From assembly GCF_025195085.2 (NCBI RefSeq), contig NZ_JANAVY020000001.1, positions 1-64,000 on the forward strand: a stretch of DNA of 64,000 nucleotides. Reading direction: 5' to 3'. A program made the position numbers and the translations under genes. Shown here one piece after another: positions 1 through 9,493 of this stretch (position 1 is the first letter of the stretch; each line of letters begins with the position of its first letter). The notes under the pieces are model-generated. The model had not been told where the DNA came from, ran no database searches, and saw nothing but the letters and a program-made list of their open reading frames with translations. Source of the DNA: Vibrio intestinalis. GTDB taxonomy: Bacteria > Pseudomonadota > Gammaproteobacteria > Enterobacterales > Vibrionaceae.

Positions 1-158
1 ATAATCATGCACGAGTTTCTCATATTTTTAACTTCATGATCAGATCGTGATTACCTTGAAAAGTTCCCAATAAAATAAAGTCTTTTATTTTCAGTGGTTA
101 AAGTTCGATCCCACCCTTATTAGCGGGTGCGATCGGCGCAGTATTATCTGGTGGCGTT

Positions 159-3100
159 TTGGCTGCCTCAACCATTAATGACATTGTTATTACAGAGTAT
201 TTGGAATCAAGCGTAAACAAATACGCAAGAAACAGCAGCATAGAAATTACCAACAATGGTGATTCTGACTTCACCTTCACTGCTCACGCTCTTTACTACG
301 GCTCTGGAGGTAATAAGAACAAAGTAATGAAGCCAGACGGAACCACTCCCGTTCTTCAGGGCGTGGTTATTCCGAGCGGTGAGAGTATTGTAGTCGTATC
401 TGATGATGCAACAAATGATGTAACTGATGCAGTGGCAAACAATAGTTCCCGAATTATCTACTCAGGTAGTTACAACCACTACGATGGCGGAACACCAATA
501 GGTTATGCTGCGCTCAACTTTGATGGCAATGATGCAGTTTGGATCGCTGAAGACTCTGATCCAGACGCTATACATGACATTATTGGTGATAAAAACTCTG
601 AGTGGGGTAAAGAGAAGACTTTCCGCCGAGTTGATACCGCAAAAACACCAGACGCAACATATAACTCAAGCCATTGGGTATCAGTAGGCACCGATGAATA
701 CTCAGACCTAGGTAAGCCTACCTATGAAACAGCGCCGTCATTGCCAAAACCATGTGATGCAGCCTCGGAAGCGAGCGCTGAAATCTATGAAATTCAAGGT
801 TCAGGCAAAGTCTCTCCGCTATACAATAACGGAATCACTTATGAAGTAACAGGGACTGTGAGTGCAGTTTCACCAAGTTTTGCTAAAGGTTTCTACTTAG
901 TCAACCTTACTGGTGACAATGACTCAATGACATCGGATGGTATTTTTGTTGATGCGAGTGATTCGAACCTGACTGTAGATGCTTCGCTGATTGGTAAAGA
1001 AGTGTGTGTGGTGTCAAAAGCATTGGAGAGCGAAGGTGCTGATGGCGGTATGACTTACTTGAAATCGGAAGACGGTAACTGGCAGATCATGAACGATACA
1101 CCAGTCACGGTAAACCCGGTTGATCTTGTTCGTTTAAGCAGTGATGCAAACTTTGAAGCGACACTTGAGCGCTATGAAGGCATGTTTGTAAAGACAGTTG
1201 AAGACATGGATGCATCAGTTACTGGTAAACAAGATATGCGTGTATCTCGCACTATCAGTTATGACTATGATGCGGGACGCAACAATATTGTTATGGCTTA
1301 TGAGCGCCCAAATCCTCAGCCGAACCAAGATAATATTGCTGGCTCTCAAGCTTCTCACGATCAAATGGCAGAAAATAATGACCGCCGTTTATATTTAGAA
1401 TCTGATCAAGCTCCAGCTAACGGAAAAATTAATTACTACCCAGATTTTTCCTATGACAACTATGTGCGCATTAATGACTCTGTTATTGGGGTTGAAGGTG
1501 CCATTCACTATAGTGATGGACAATTCCGCATGGTTGTTCAAGATGGCACAGCATATACGGCAAGTGATGAAATTTTCGTACATAACACGCCTCGTAATTC
1601 AGGCCCGTCATTGGAGAGAGATTACGATAAGGGCTTTACCATTACGGTGGCTACACAAAATGTGTTGAACTTCTTTAACTCGCCATACGGCGGCAGCGAC
1701 AACCAATTTGGTGATAACCGAGGTGCGGAGACGGAACTGGATTACGAACGTCAAAAAACAAAGATTGTTGAGGCGATTTATGATCTTGATGCAGACATCA
1801 TTGGTTTGATGGAGATTGAAAACAACGGTTTTGGTGACTTCAGTGCAATTAATGATTTGCTAGCTGCAATAAACGCGAAATACAGTAACGATAAATACTC
1901 AGAGAAACACTACAAAAACTCGATTTCTAACCGTTATATTTTCGTTGGTTTTGATTCAAACGGTGACATGATCTTAGATGAAAATGATGCCGTCGGCAGT
2001 GATGCGATTACTACCGGCCTCATTTATCGTCCTTCTACAGTTTCTGTTAAATCGGGCAAAGTGATTGCTATGCCGATGCAAGATGCTCCGACTATCGTTT
2101 ATCCAGACGGAGGTGCGATTATTGATGATAAAGGCGAAGTGCGCGAAAGCGGCCAAAATTATCAACGAAATTCTATTGCTGCAACATTCCAAGTTCTACA
2201 TACAGGTAAAAAGTTAACTGTAGCGGTTAACCACCTTAAATCAAAAGGTTCTACTTGTTATGAAGATTGGCAAGGCTGGGAGACGTGGGAAGGCTTTGAC
2301 CCTGTAAAAGACGATGTTCAAAACTTAGATTATCAAGGCAATTGTGAGAATTTCCGTGTAGCTGCTGTGTCTGAGTTAGGTGAACGACTTGCCGTTATTG
2401 GCGGTGATCAAGTGGTGTTAGGTGACTTCAATGCATACGCTCATGAAGACCCAATGCTCGTGATGACAGCGATTCCTGCTGGTAAAGAAATTAAAGCCGC
2501 AGGGTACACTTATATCGACGGAAAACCTCAGTATGGTCCTGAAGGTAGTGTGATTACAAAATCGTATGGTTATGTAAACGCGGTTGATTTATTGGCCGAA
2601 CCGGGCGAGACCTCTTGGAGTTATTCATATAATGACGAAGTAGGTTCGCTTGACCACCTATTAATCACTAAAACGCTAAAAGGACGTCTGGTAGATGCGA
2701 CTGATTGGCATATCAATGCACCAGAGTCACCTTTGATGGATTACAGCAGCAAATACAAAACGAGCTATGGTGCTAGTGAACCGAACCCGTTCTACGATGA
2801 ATCACCATATCGTTCTTCGGATCACGATTCAGCGCTAGTGAGTTTAGGGTATAAATATGCGGAAGCAGGCGAGAATCCAATTCAAATCGCGATTAAGAGT
2901 GGCCGTACGGATATCGCATTCCCAGTAAATAGCAATGCGCTGGATGGTGATGTTGCCGAAATAGCGATTTCTCCACGTCCTGATGGTGTTGCGCTACCAA
3001 AAGTAACCTTAAATAAAGATGGAGCTCAAACAGTCATGTTTGATGTGACTGGCCTTGAAAAAGGCGAGTACACTTTTACCATGACATTGAGAGGTCAGCG

Positions 3101-3308
3101 TACTGCAACGGCAAGTACCGTCTCCGCAGCGGCAATGCAAGAGATTGATTCAATGACGTTTAGCGCGGAACTAACGAGTCAAGATTCTTCTAATGTTGAG
3201 CCAATTCTAGAAGAATATGATGGTTCTGGAGCTGGTGGTAGTTTAGGTTTTGGCGCCTTATTATCGCTATTCGGTTTTGGTTTCCTTCGTCGTCGTTTTA
3301 ACGCTTAA
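159..3308 (+). CDS. exeM: ExeM/NucH-type secreted nuclease, GlyGly-CTERM tail; 5' end uncertain
   Basis: Predicted extracellular DNase that degrades environmental or biofilm DNA. From the TTG at 159 the protein has 1049 residues: a lamin-tail-like N-terminal part (about 5-140), an OB-fold-like middle (about 225-300), and a C-terminal endonuclease/exonuclease/phosphatase domain (about 495-895) with a TQNVLNFF start, a MEIENN metal-ligand motif near 553, GDFNAY near 753 and SSDHD near 886. The last 25 residues are a Gly-rich stretch, a hydrophobic helix and RRR, the GlyGly-CTERM signal known to be handled by rhombosortase. In-frame codons upstream of 159 encode a good signal peptide ending GGVLA-AS, but they run into TAA at 99-101 with no ATG, GTG or TTG. 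One extra A in the AAA run at 100-102 would join it to a GTG at 94. The true start is therefore unresolved. Confidence 0.85.
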   Translation: MAASTINDIVITEYLESSVNKYARNSSIEITNNGDSDFTFTAHALYYGSGGNKNKVMKPDGTTPVLQGVVIPSGESIVVVSDDATNDVTDAVANNSSRIIYSGSYNHYDGGTPIGYAALNFDGNDAVWIAEDSDPDAIHDIIGDKNSEWGKEKTFRRVDTAKTPDATYNSSHWVSVGTDEYSDLGKPTYETAPSLPKPCDAASEASAEIYEIQGSGKVSPLYNNGITYEVTGTVSAVSPSFAKGFYLVNLTGDNDSMTSDGIFVDASDSNLTVDASLIGKEVCVVSKALESEGADGGMTYLKSEDGNWQIMNDTPVTVNPVDLVRLSSDANFEATLERYEGMFVKTVEDMDASVTGKQDMRVSRTISYDYDAGRNNIVMAYERPNPQPNQDNIAGSQASHDQMAENNDRRLYLESDQAPANGKINYYPDFSYDNYVRINDSVIGVEGAIHYSDGQFRMVVQDGTAYTASDEIFVHNTPRNSGPSLERDYDKGFTITVATQNVLNFFNSPYGGSDNQFGDNRGAETELDYERQKTKIVEAIYDLDADIIGLMEIENNGFGDFSAINDLLAAINAKYSNDKYSEKHYKNSISNRYIFVGFDSNGDMILDENDAVGSDAITTGLIYRPSTVSVKSGKVIAMPMQDAPTIVYPDGGAIIDDKGEVRESGQNYQRNSIAATFQVLHTGKKLTVAVNHLKSKGSTCYEDWQGWETWEGFDPVKDDVQNLDYQGNCENFRVAAVSELGERLAVIGGDQVVLGDFNAYAHEDPMLVMTAIPAGKEIKAAGYTYIDGKPQYGPEGSVITKSYGYVNAVDLLAEPGETSWSYSYNDEVGSLDHLLITKTLKGRLVDATDWHINAPESPLMDYSSKYKTSYGASEPNPFYDESPYRSSDHDSALVSLGYKYAEAGENPIQIAIKSGRTDIAFPVNSNALDGDVAEIAISPRPDGVALPKVTLNKDGAQTVMFDVTGLEKGEYTFTMTLRGQRTATASTVSAAAMQEIDSMTFSAELTSQDSSNVEPILEEYDGSGAGGSLGFGALLSLFGFGFLRRRFNA

Positions 3309-3325
3309 GCCAAGATTATAGCTAT

Positions 3326-3356
3326 TAGCCCCGTGAAACAGCGGGGCTATTTTTGT
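3326..3356. terminator. Bidirectional terminator between exeM and the DUF2867 gene
   Basis: An 8-bp stem, TAGCCCCG at 3326-3333 pairing with CGGGGCTA at 3342-3349, is followed by a T-rich run on the plus strand. It lies between two converging genes, so it probably serves mainly exeM. Confidence 0.75.
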
Positions 3357-4789
3357 TATTTATTTTCTTCCGCTTTGCTGCATATTGCTTTAATCATGCC
3401 TTTGAAGATAAACAAATGCGCAGGCATCATGGCGAACCAATAGAGTAATCCTTTAAACCCTTGTGGATGCCACCATGCGGTGACGTTGATTGAGCGATGC
3501 TGTCCATGATCTTCAATGGTAAATTCAAGCCTGCCGAGTCCGGGGCCTTTCATCCCAAATAATAGTGATATAAATTTTCCTCGCTCACAGCGAATCACTT
3601 TCCAAGAATCAATGAAATCACCCACTTTTAACTCTGGCCCCTCTGGTCTGCGCCTAATTGGCTTTTGACCGCCAAAGAAAATATCCAGCCATTCTCGTGT
3701 ACGCCAAAGGCCATTGGCAAAGAAGTAACCTTCTTCTTTACTGCCAACTTTGCTGATCACTTGCCAAATCTCTTCTGGTGATGCGGTTGTCGTCTGGCTT
3801 GCTCCGGTTTGTTTAGGGTAGTAACCATAGCCAGATTGCCAGCGTTTAAATGCCGCTGGATCAAACCCCCATACGTTACTTCTGACAAACCCGCCCTCAC
3901 TTTCAATGCTTTGTTCTACCATTTGTTCAAAACTGATCATTGGTTGCGGGAATTTTGCTTGAATCTCCTGACTATTGGCAATGAAGTCATGCTCAAGCCC
4001 GGCCATCAGGGCTTTACCGATACTAGCAGGTACGGAGGTGACAATACCTAACCAGTGAGACGCCATCGAAGGCGTTAACAGCGGTGTTGACCATAATCGA
4101 TATGGCCGATTACTCGCTTTACACAAAACTTCAAATTGCTTGCGGTAGGAGAGGGTATCTGGGCCGCCCACTTCAAATAGTTGGCTTTCGTTTGGGCTTT
4201 CTTTCCCTAAGCAAAGTAGGTAATGATTGAGATTTTGCAGTGCTATAGGGTTTGCTTTGGAATCGACCCATTGGGGCGTAATAAGAACAGGGAGGTTGTA
4301 AACAAAATCACGCATGATTTCGAAAGCGGCTGACCCCGCGCCAATGATGACGCCCGCTCGGAGCTCTGTAACCGGAACACCTGCTTGGCGGATGATCTCA
4401 CCAGTCATTTGCCGCGCTTTTAAGTGCTGAGAGTCACCAGTTTGTGGCTGGATGGCGCTAAGGTAAATCACGTGTTCAACGTTAGAGTGTTTTAATGCGT
4501 CTCTGAAGTTCTCTGCTAGGCCAATCTCATAGTCAACGAAGTCATGACCATGCGCCATGCCATGCACCAGAAAATACACCAAATCAAATTGTGGAACGAG
4601 CTGTGCGGTTGCATCTTTATCCGCCAGATCTAAATAGCAAATATCCAGATTTGAATGGGGCATCGCTCTCGCGGTGAGGTAATCGATTTGCCGCGCCGCA
4701 GCGGTGACGTGGTAACCCTCATCACACAGTAAATTCAATAACTGAGAGCCAACATAACCTGAAGCGCCTAAAACTAGGACTCTTTTCAT
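3356..4789 (-). CDS. NAD(P)-binding SDR-like protein with C-terminal DUF2867
   Basis: 477 residues. The N-terminus begins with the Rossmann nucleotide-binding motif GASGYVGSQ (residues 8-16), typical of atypical extended short-chain dehydrogenases (NmrA/YbjT type). From about residue 325 the chain matches the DUF2867 type, with a GYGYYP segment, a WRTREWLD stretch and a hydrophobic C-terminal segment (GLLYWFAMMPAHLFIF) that may touch the membrane. No classical YxxxK catalytic pair is obvious, so a binding or redox-sensing role is as likely as dehydrogenase activity. It stands alone, converging on exeM and divergent from the MATE gene. The substrate cannot be read from the sequence. Confidence 0.8.
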   Translation of the reverse strand: MKRVLVLGASGYVGSQLLNLLCDEGYHVTAAARQIDYLTARAMPHSNLDICYLDLADKDATAQLVPQFDLVYFLVHGMAHGHDFVDYEIGLAENFRDALKHSNVEHVIYLSAIQPQTGDSQHLKARQMTGEIIRQAGVPVTELRAGVIIGAGSAAFEIMRDFVYNLPVLITPQWVDSKANPIALQNLNHYLLCLGKESPNESQLFEVGGPDTLSYRKQFEVLCKASNRPYRLWSTPLLTPSMASHWLGIVTSVPASIGKALMAGLEHDFIANSQEIQAKFPQPMISFEQMVEQSIESEGGFVRSNVWGFDPAAFKRWQSGYGYYPKQTGASQTTTASPEEIWQVISKVGSKEEGYFFANGLWRTREWLDIFFGGQKPIRRRPEGPELKVGDFIDSWKVIRCERGKFISLLFGMKGPGLGRLEFTIEDHGQHRSINVTAWWHPQGFKGLLYWFAMMPAHLFIFKGMIKAICSKAEENK

Positions 4790-4888
4790 CTGGTCACCTA
4801 CTATTTATGTGGTTGTTTTTTATGCATCATTCTATAATAGCCTGCTGATTTGGTAATTGTACCAATCATTTTTCTTTTGAGGTTGTAA

Positions 4889-6265
4889 GTGTCTTTGTTT
4901 TCACAAGTTTTTGACCACACAAAAGGTGACTTTTTGCGTCGCCTTATTGCTATTGCTTTACCTATCACTCTGCAAAGCATTATGTTTTCAAGCCGTGGCT
5001 TGGTCGATGTTTTAATGCTAGGTCAGTTGGGCGAGGCTGAAATCGCCGCCATTGGCGTAGCGGCGCGTGCGACGTTCGTTACCACCATCATGCTAGTGGG
5101 TGTGACAACTGGTGGTGCAATGCTTACTGCGCAATATTGGGGTGCTGGTAATCGCCAAGGGGTGCGAGAAAGTACCGCGTTAACTTGGTTTGTCGCCAGT
5201 ATCTTTGGCCTGCTGACTGCTTTGATATTTATTCTGATCCCTCAGCAAATTATGGGGTTAACAACGGACTCTGCTGAAGTTATTCAATTGGGTAGTCAGT
5301 ACATGGTGATCACATCCGTGACCATGCTGGCGGTTGCTTCGGTTGCGAGTATGGCGGTTGGCCTACGTGCGATGCACAAGCCGGGAGTCAGTACTTTTTT
5401 CAGCGGTATTGGCATTCTATCCAACGTATTTCTTAACTGGATATTTATCTTTGGTAAGTTTGGCGTACCGCCAATGGGAATCAAAGGCGCGGCGATTGCC
5501 ACTGTTCTCAGTGGTGCGATTGAGGTAGCGACCTTGTTTGGCTACCTGCACTTTAAAAAGCACCTGCTTGCTTTTGGTCTCAAAGATATTTGGGCAACCT
5601 TGGTGTGGGATAAGGTTGTGCGCTTCTTAAAACTCTCAATGCCGACGACATTTAATTTTCTTGCTTGGGCGGGGGGCTTGTTTGCATACCACGCGATCAT
5701 GGGGCAATCGGGCGTTCAAGGTTTGGCTGCTTTATCGGTAATGACGCCGGTGGAATCTATTTCTTTGGCTCTGCTGATTGGTATGTCGAATGCTGCTGCT
5801 GTGCTGATCGGCAACCAAATTGGTGCGAAGAAATATGATGAAGCGTATTACCAAGCGATCGGAGTTACCTTGCTTAGCGTGCTGGTGGCAATCTCTGTTT
5901 CGCTATTATTATTCCTAGTGCAAGGCTTGGTACTGGATTCATTCAGTGCGTTGAGCGCAGAAACCAGAAGCTTGGCAGACAAGTTTATTGTGATTTTGAG
6001 TATCGGGATCATCCTGCGCTCAGTGCCGATGACAGTCATCGTTGGTGTGCTTCGTGCTGGTGGGGATGTGAAGTTCTGTTTGTATCAAGATTTGGTTGCT
6101 CAATGGCTGATTGGTATTCCTGTTGCGGCTTTTGCAGCTATCACGCTCGGCTGGCCTCCTGAATGGGTTTACTTGCTCTTTTTGACCGAAGAAGTGATCA
6201 AATGGGGCGGCTCAATCTGGCGCATGAATAGTAAGAAATGGCTAAAGAATTTGATTGAAAATTAG
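4889..6265 (+). CDS. MATE family efflux transporter
   Basis: 458 residues, almost entirely hydrophobic, consistent with the 12 membrane helices of multidrug and toxic compound extrusion proteins. The early segment LPITLQSIMFSSRGLVDVLMLG and the later GNQIGAKKYDEAY repeat motif are typical. These proteins export cationic drugs or metabolites in exchange for Na+ or H+. The start is GTG at 4889, preceded by TGAGG about 7 bases upstream. It is a single gene, 122 bases before the att-type ABC operon and on the same strand. It is shorter in conserved features than I would expect for NorM, so I give no symbol. Confidence 0.9.
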   Translation: MSLFSQVFDHTKGDFLRRLIAIALPITLQSIMFSSRGLVDVLMLGQLGEAEIAAIGVAARATFVTTIMLVGVTTGGAMLTAQYWGAGNRQGVRESTALTWFVASIFGLLTALIFILIPQQIMGLTTDSAEVIQLGSQYMVITSVTMLAVASVASMAVGLRAMHKPGVSTFFSGIGILSNVFLNWIFIFGKFGVPPMGIKGAAIATVLSGAIEVATLFGYLHFKKHLLAFGLKDIWATLVWDKVVRFLKLSMPTTFNFLAWAGGLFAYHAIMGQSGVQGLAALSVMTPVESISLALLIGMSNAAAVLIGNQIGAKKYDEAYYQAIGVTLLSVLVAISVSLLLFLVQGLVLDSFSALSAETRSLADKFIVILSIGIILRSVPMTVIVGVLRAGGDVKFCLYQDLVAQWLIGIPVAAFAAITLGWPPEWVYLLFLTEEVIKWGGSIWRMNSKKWLKNLIEN

Positions 6266-6387
6266 ATCTAAGATGTCGCTTATATGCAAATTAATGCGTT
6301 TCTTGTGATCTGGTAGTCAAAACGCTTCCTACAGAGCCTGAATTAGTGTAGATTCACACTCCTAATTTATTCTTAAGTGAGCGAGAA

Positions 6388-7059
6388 ATGTTACGGCTAA
6401 CAGACCTTTGTAAGGGCTATGTAGATGGTGGTGAATTTCACCCCGTATTACAAGGTGCTGAATTGTCGTTGCAACAAGGTGAGCAGATTGCCTTAATGGG
6501 CGAGAGTGGTTCTGGAAAGAGTACACTGCTAAATCTAATCGCTGGCTTAGATATCGTTGACTCAGGCCAAATAGAGTTCCCGGATTTTATCATGCACGAT
6601 GGTAAAGAGAGTAAGCGCACTGCTTACCGTAGGAACAACATTGGCCTGATTTTTCAGCAGTTTAACTTGCTGCCTACCTTGAATATCGCTGATAACATCC
6701 GTTTTTGTCGTCAATTGAAAGGCTTACCTGAAGATCATGGTCTGTGGCGTCAAATTCTATCTGCATTGGATCTTATGCCTCTATTGGGGCGCTATCCTGA
6801 AGAAGTGTCTGGTGGTCAGCAACAACGTGCTGCGATTGCTCGTGCTTTATACATGGAGCCTAAATTGCTATTGGCCGATGAGCCGACAGGTAGTTTGGAT
6901 GAACGTAACGCAGAAGCGGTAATGCGCTTATTAACAACGCTTACACGGCAGTTAGAGTGTACTTTGTTGTTGGTTACTCACAGTGAAAAAGTCGCTCAAC
7001 ATATGGAAGGGCGAGTGAGATTACAAGGAGGGCAACTGCATGTTATGGCCCGTAGCTAA
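6388..7059 (+). CDS. attE: ABC transporter ATP-binding protein, AttE/LolD type
   Basis: 223 residues forming one nucleotide-binding domain. It has Walker A GESGSGKST (about 38-46), a Q-loop in IFQQFN, the signature VSGGQQQR, Walker B LLLADEP with the following TGSLD D-loop, and the H-loop in VTHS. The sequence resembles the LolD/MacB class, which drives FtsX-type permeases in extraction or mechanotransmission rather than classical import. It is the first gene of a three-gene operon; its end overlaps the start of the permease gene by 20 bases, implying translational coupling. The att name rests on the order ATPase, FtsX permease, AttH-like protein. Confidence 0.85.
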   Translation: MLRLTDLCKGYVDGGEFHPVLQGAELSLQQGEQIALMGESGSGKSTLLNLIAGLDIVDSGQIEFPDFIMHDGKESKRTAYRRNNIGLIFQQFNLLPTLNIADNIRFCRQLKGLPEDHGLWRQILSALDLMPLLGRYPEEVSGGQQQRAAIARALYMEPKLLLADEPTGSLDERNAEAVMRLLTTLTRQLECTLLLVTHSEKVAQHMEGRVRLQGGQLHVMARS

Positions 7060-9493
7060 AGCACTACTTGGTCACTACAGACGTTACCCTTTTCAAATAC
7101 TTTTAGTCTGGCTTGGTTTAACGCTCGGCGTCTCACTATTGGTCGGTGTGACTGCCATTAATGAACATGCGCTGCAAAGTTACACGCATGGCGAAAAACT
7201 ATTTTCTAATCCTCTCCCATATCGCATCCGTCCTAAGCACGAAATCAATCAGATCCCTCAAGGTTATTATATTCAGCTTCGTCGTGAAGGCTTTAATCAA
7301 TGTGCGCCATTTAAAACGGCGCGTTTGAGCACCGCATCGGGCACTGATCTGATGTTGATTGGTCTTGACCCAGTGGCGATGCTGCAACTGCAACCGGGTG
7401 TGACATTAAGAGATATACCGACGCTAAGCCTGATGCAGCCGCCTTATCCTATTTTGGTCAGTAGCGATCTGGCTGGTCACATGGGTTGGCAAGACAATGG
7501 TTATATTCAGCTAGATGATGGCAGTGAGCTTGGCCCTATTATGCTGGATAAACAGGGCATGTTAAACGGCACGCGAATCATTGCTGATATGTCGCTGCTG
7601 CGTATGTTGCAACGCGGATCTGGCTTAAACGCTATTGCATGCGGTGAAATGCCGAAAGAAAAACTAGCGCGGCTTAAAGAAAGCCTACCGAGTGGTATGA
7701 CACTATTTCGTAGCTCTGGCTCTGAGCTACAGTCTCTTACTCAAGCATTCCACATGAACTTAAGTGCAATGGGGATGCTGGCCTTTTTAGTTGGCCTGTT
7801 TATTTTCTATCAAGCGATGTCGCTATCGCTGACTCAGCGCCAGCCGTTGGTGGGTATTCTGCGTCAAACTGGGGTTTCGGGTTGGCAGCTTACGCAAGCG
7901 CTGTGTTTAGAACTTGTGGTACTGGTTTTGGTGAGTTGGTTGTTTGGTAACGCACTGGGTATGTTACTGGCTAACCAATTGATTCCAAGTGTGTCTGCAA
8001 GCTTGGGCGATTTGTATGATGCTAATGTTGGCCTATCGATTGAGTGGTCGTGGAAGTCTAGTCTGTTTAGTCTTGGCATGTCAGTACTGGGGGCGTTTTC
8101 TGCCTGTGCTTGGCCGCTAGTTCGTTTACTTCGTTCGCAACCAATACGTTTGACTACACGTCTATCTCTACTGCGTTTTACTGGCACTGAATTTACTGTC
8201 CAAGCTTTGATCGCTTGTGCTCTGTGTGTCGCGGCGATCGCTATTTATCAAGCGCCACAGTCGCAAGAGTCGGGCTTTGTGATTATTGCGTTGATGCTAT
8301 TGAGTGTGGCTCTGTTTACGCCATTCTTAATTTGGCGTCTGTTCATTAGCTTCACCTACTCAATGCGCTGGGTAAAAGTGCGTTGGTTTTTCTCTGATGC
8401 GGCTGCGAGTATGAGCTACCGCGGTGTTGCGACCATGGCATTTATGTTGGCGATGGCGGCGAATATCGGTGTTGAGACCATGGTGGGTAGCTTCCGTGAT
8501 ACCACGGACAAATGGCTAAGCCAGCGCTTAGCGGCCGATCTTTATATCTATCCTAATAACAGTGCTGCGGCTCGCATGAGTAGTTGGCTAAGCAAGCAAC
8601 CAGAAGTTAAATCTGTGTGGTGGCGCTGGGAAAAAGAAAGCACAACTCCTAATGGTGTGCTCCAAGTGGTGAGCTCCGGAGCATCAGAAGGTGAGCTGTC
8701 TGCGCTTACGGTGAAACTGGGCGTACCAAATTATTGGTATCATTTGCATCACTCTAAAGGCGTGATGGTCAGTGAATCGATGGCGATTAAACTTAACATA
8801 CGACCGGGTGATTATATTAACTTGTATGGCAAGTTAGGTGATGGCTGGCAAGTCGTCGGGGTATATTACGATTACGGTAACCCATACAATCAAGTATTAT
8901 TGTCACACCGTAACTGGTTATACGCCTACGCAGGTAACGGCAATGTTGCGCTTGGTGCGGTTCTCAACGACGGTGTGCCTTCGGTTGGCTTAAAACGTCG
9001 CATGGAATCTGTGTTTAGGCTCAGTTCCGATAGAATTTATGACAATAGCAGCATTCACAAACAAGCGATGCGCGTGTTCGACCGTACTTTCTCTATTGCG
9101 GATACACTTGGCAACATTACACTCGTGATAGCGATATTTGGTATTTTCTTCTCTACCGTCGCAGGCGAAGTATCAAGGCAGCGGCATGTCTCCTTGCTGC
9201 GGTGCTTTGGTTTGTCGGGGCGTGAGTTAATAGTGATGGGCAGTTTACAGCTGTTTGTATTTGGTGCGATTTCGATAATTGTCGCTATGCCTTTAGGTTT
9301 AATGCTCGCCCACTTAGTGGTCGATATCATTATTAAACAGTCGTTTGGCTGGACGTTACAGATACAGTTTATTCCTCAAGAATACTTACATACAGTCGCG
9401 CTTGCTATGATGTCACTGATGGTGGCTGGCGCAATTCCTGTCATTAGGATGGTCAGGAATACTCCTATGAAATCGCTAAGGGACGCGTTATAG
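7040..9493 (+). CDS. FtsX-type ABC permease, AttF-AttG-like fusion
   Basis: 817 residues. It has an N-terminal membrane anchor (about 13-35), a periplasmic MacB_PCD-like region, a first FtsX membrane block (about 235-370), a central hydrophobic segment, a second periplasmic region, and a second FtsX block (about 690-810) ending in a PVIRMVRNTP motif. This is the size of two fused permease halves, matching AttF and AttG, which are separate in some organisms. It partners the ATPase encoded just upstream and probably works with the AttH-like protein that follows, whose ATG comes immediately after its stop codon. Confidence 0.85.
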   Translation: MLWPVAKALLGHYRRYPFQILLVWLGLTLGVSLLVGVTAINEHALQSYTHGEKLFSNPLPYRIRPKHEINQIPQGYYIQLRREGFNQCAPFKTARLSTASGTDLMLIGLDPVAMLQLQPGVTLRDIPTLSLMQPPYPILVSSDLAGHMGWQDNGYIQLDDGSELGPIMLDKQGMLNGTRIIADMSLLRMLQRGSGLNAIACGEMPKEKLARLKESLPSGMTLFRSSGSELQSLTQAFHMNLSAMGMLAFLVGLFIFYQAMSLSLTQRQPLVGILRQTGVSGWQLTQALCLELVVLVLVSWLFGNALGMLLANQLIPSVSASLGDLYDANVGLSIEWSWKSSLFSLGMSVLGAFSACAWPLVRLLRSQPIRLTTRLSLLRFTGTEFTVQALIACALCVAAIAIYQAPQSQESGFVIIALMLLSVALFTPFLIWRLFISFTYSMRWVKVRWFFSDAAASMSYRGVATMAFMLAMAANIGVETMVGSFRDTTDKWLSQRLAADLYIYPNNSAAARMSSWLSKQPEVKSVWWRWEKESTTPNGVLQVVSSGASEGELSALTVKLGVPNYWYHLHHSKGVMVSESMAIKLNIRPGDYINLYGKLGDGWQVVGVYYDYGNPYNQVLLSHRNWLYAYAGNGNVALGAVLNDGVPSVGLKRRMESVFRLSSDRIYDNSSIHKQAMRVFDRTFSIADTLGNITLVIAIFGIFFSTVAGEVSRQRHVSLLRCFGLSGRELIVMGSLQLFVFGAISIIVAMPLGLMLAHLVVDIIIKQSFGWTLQIQFIPQEYLHTVALAMMSLMVAGAIPVIRMVRNTPMKSLRDAL

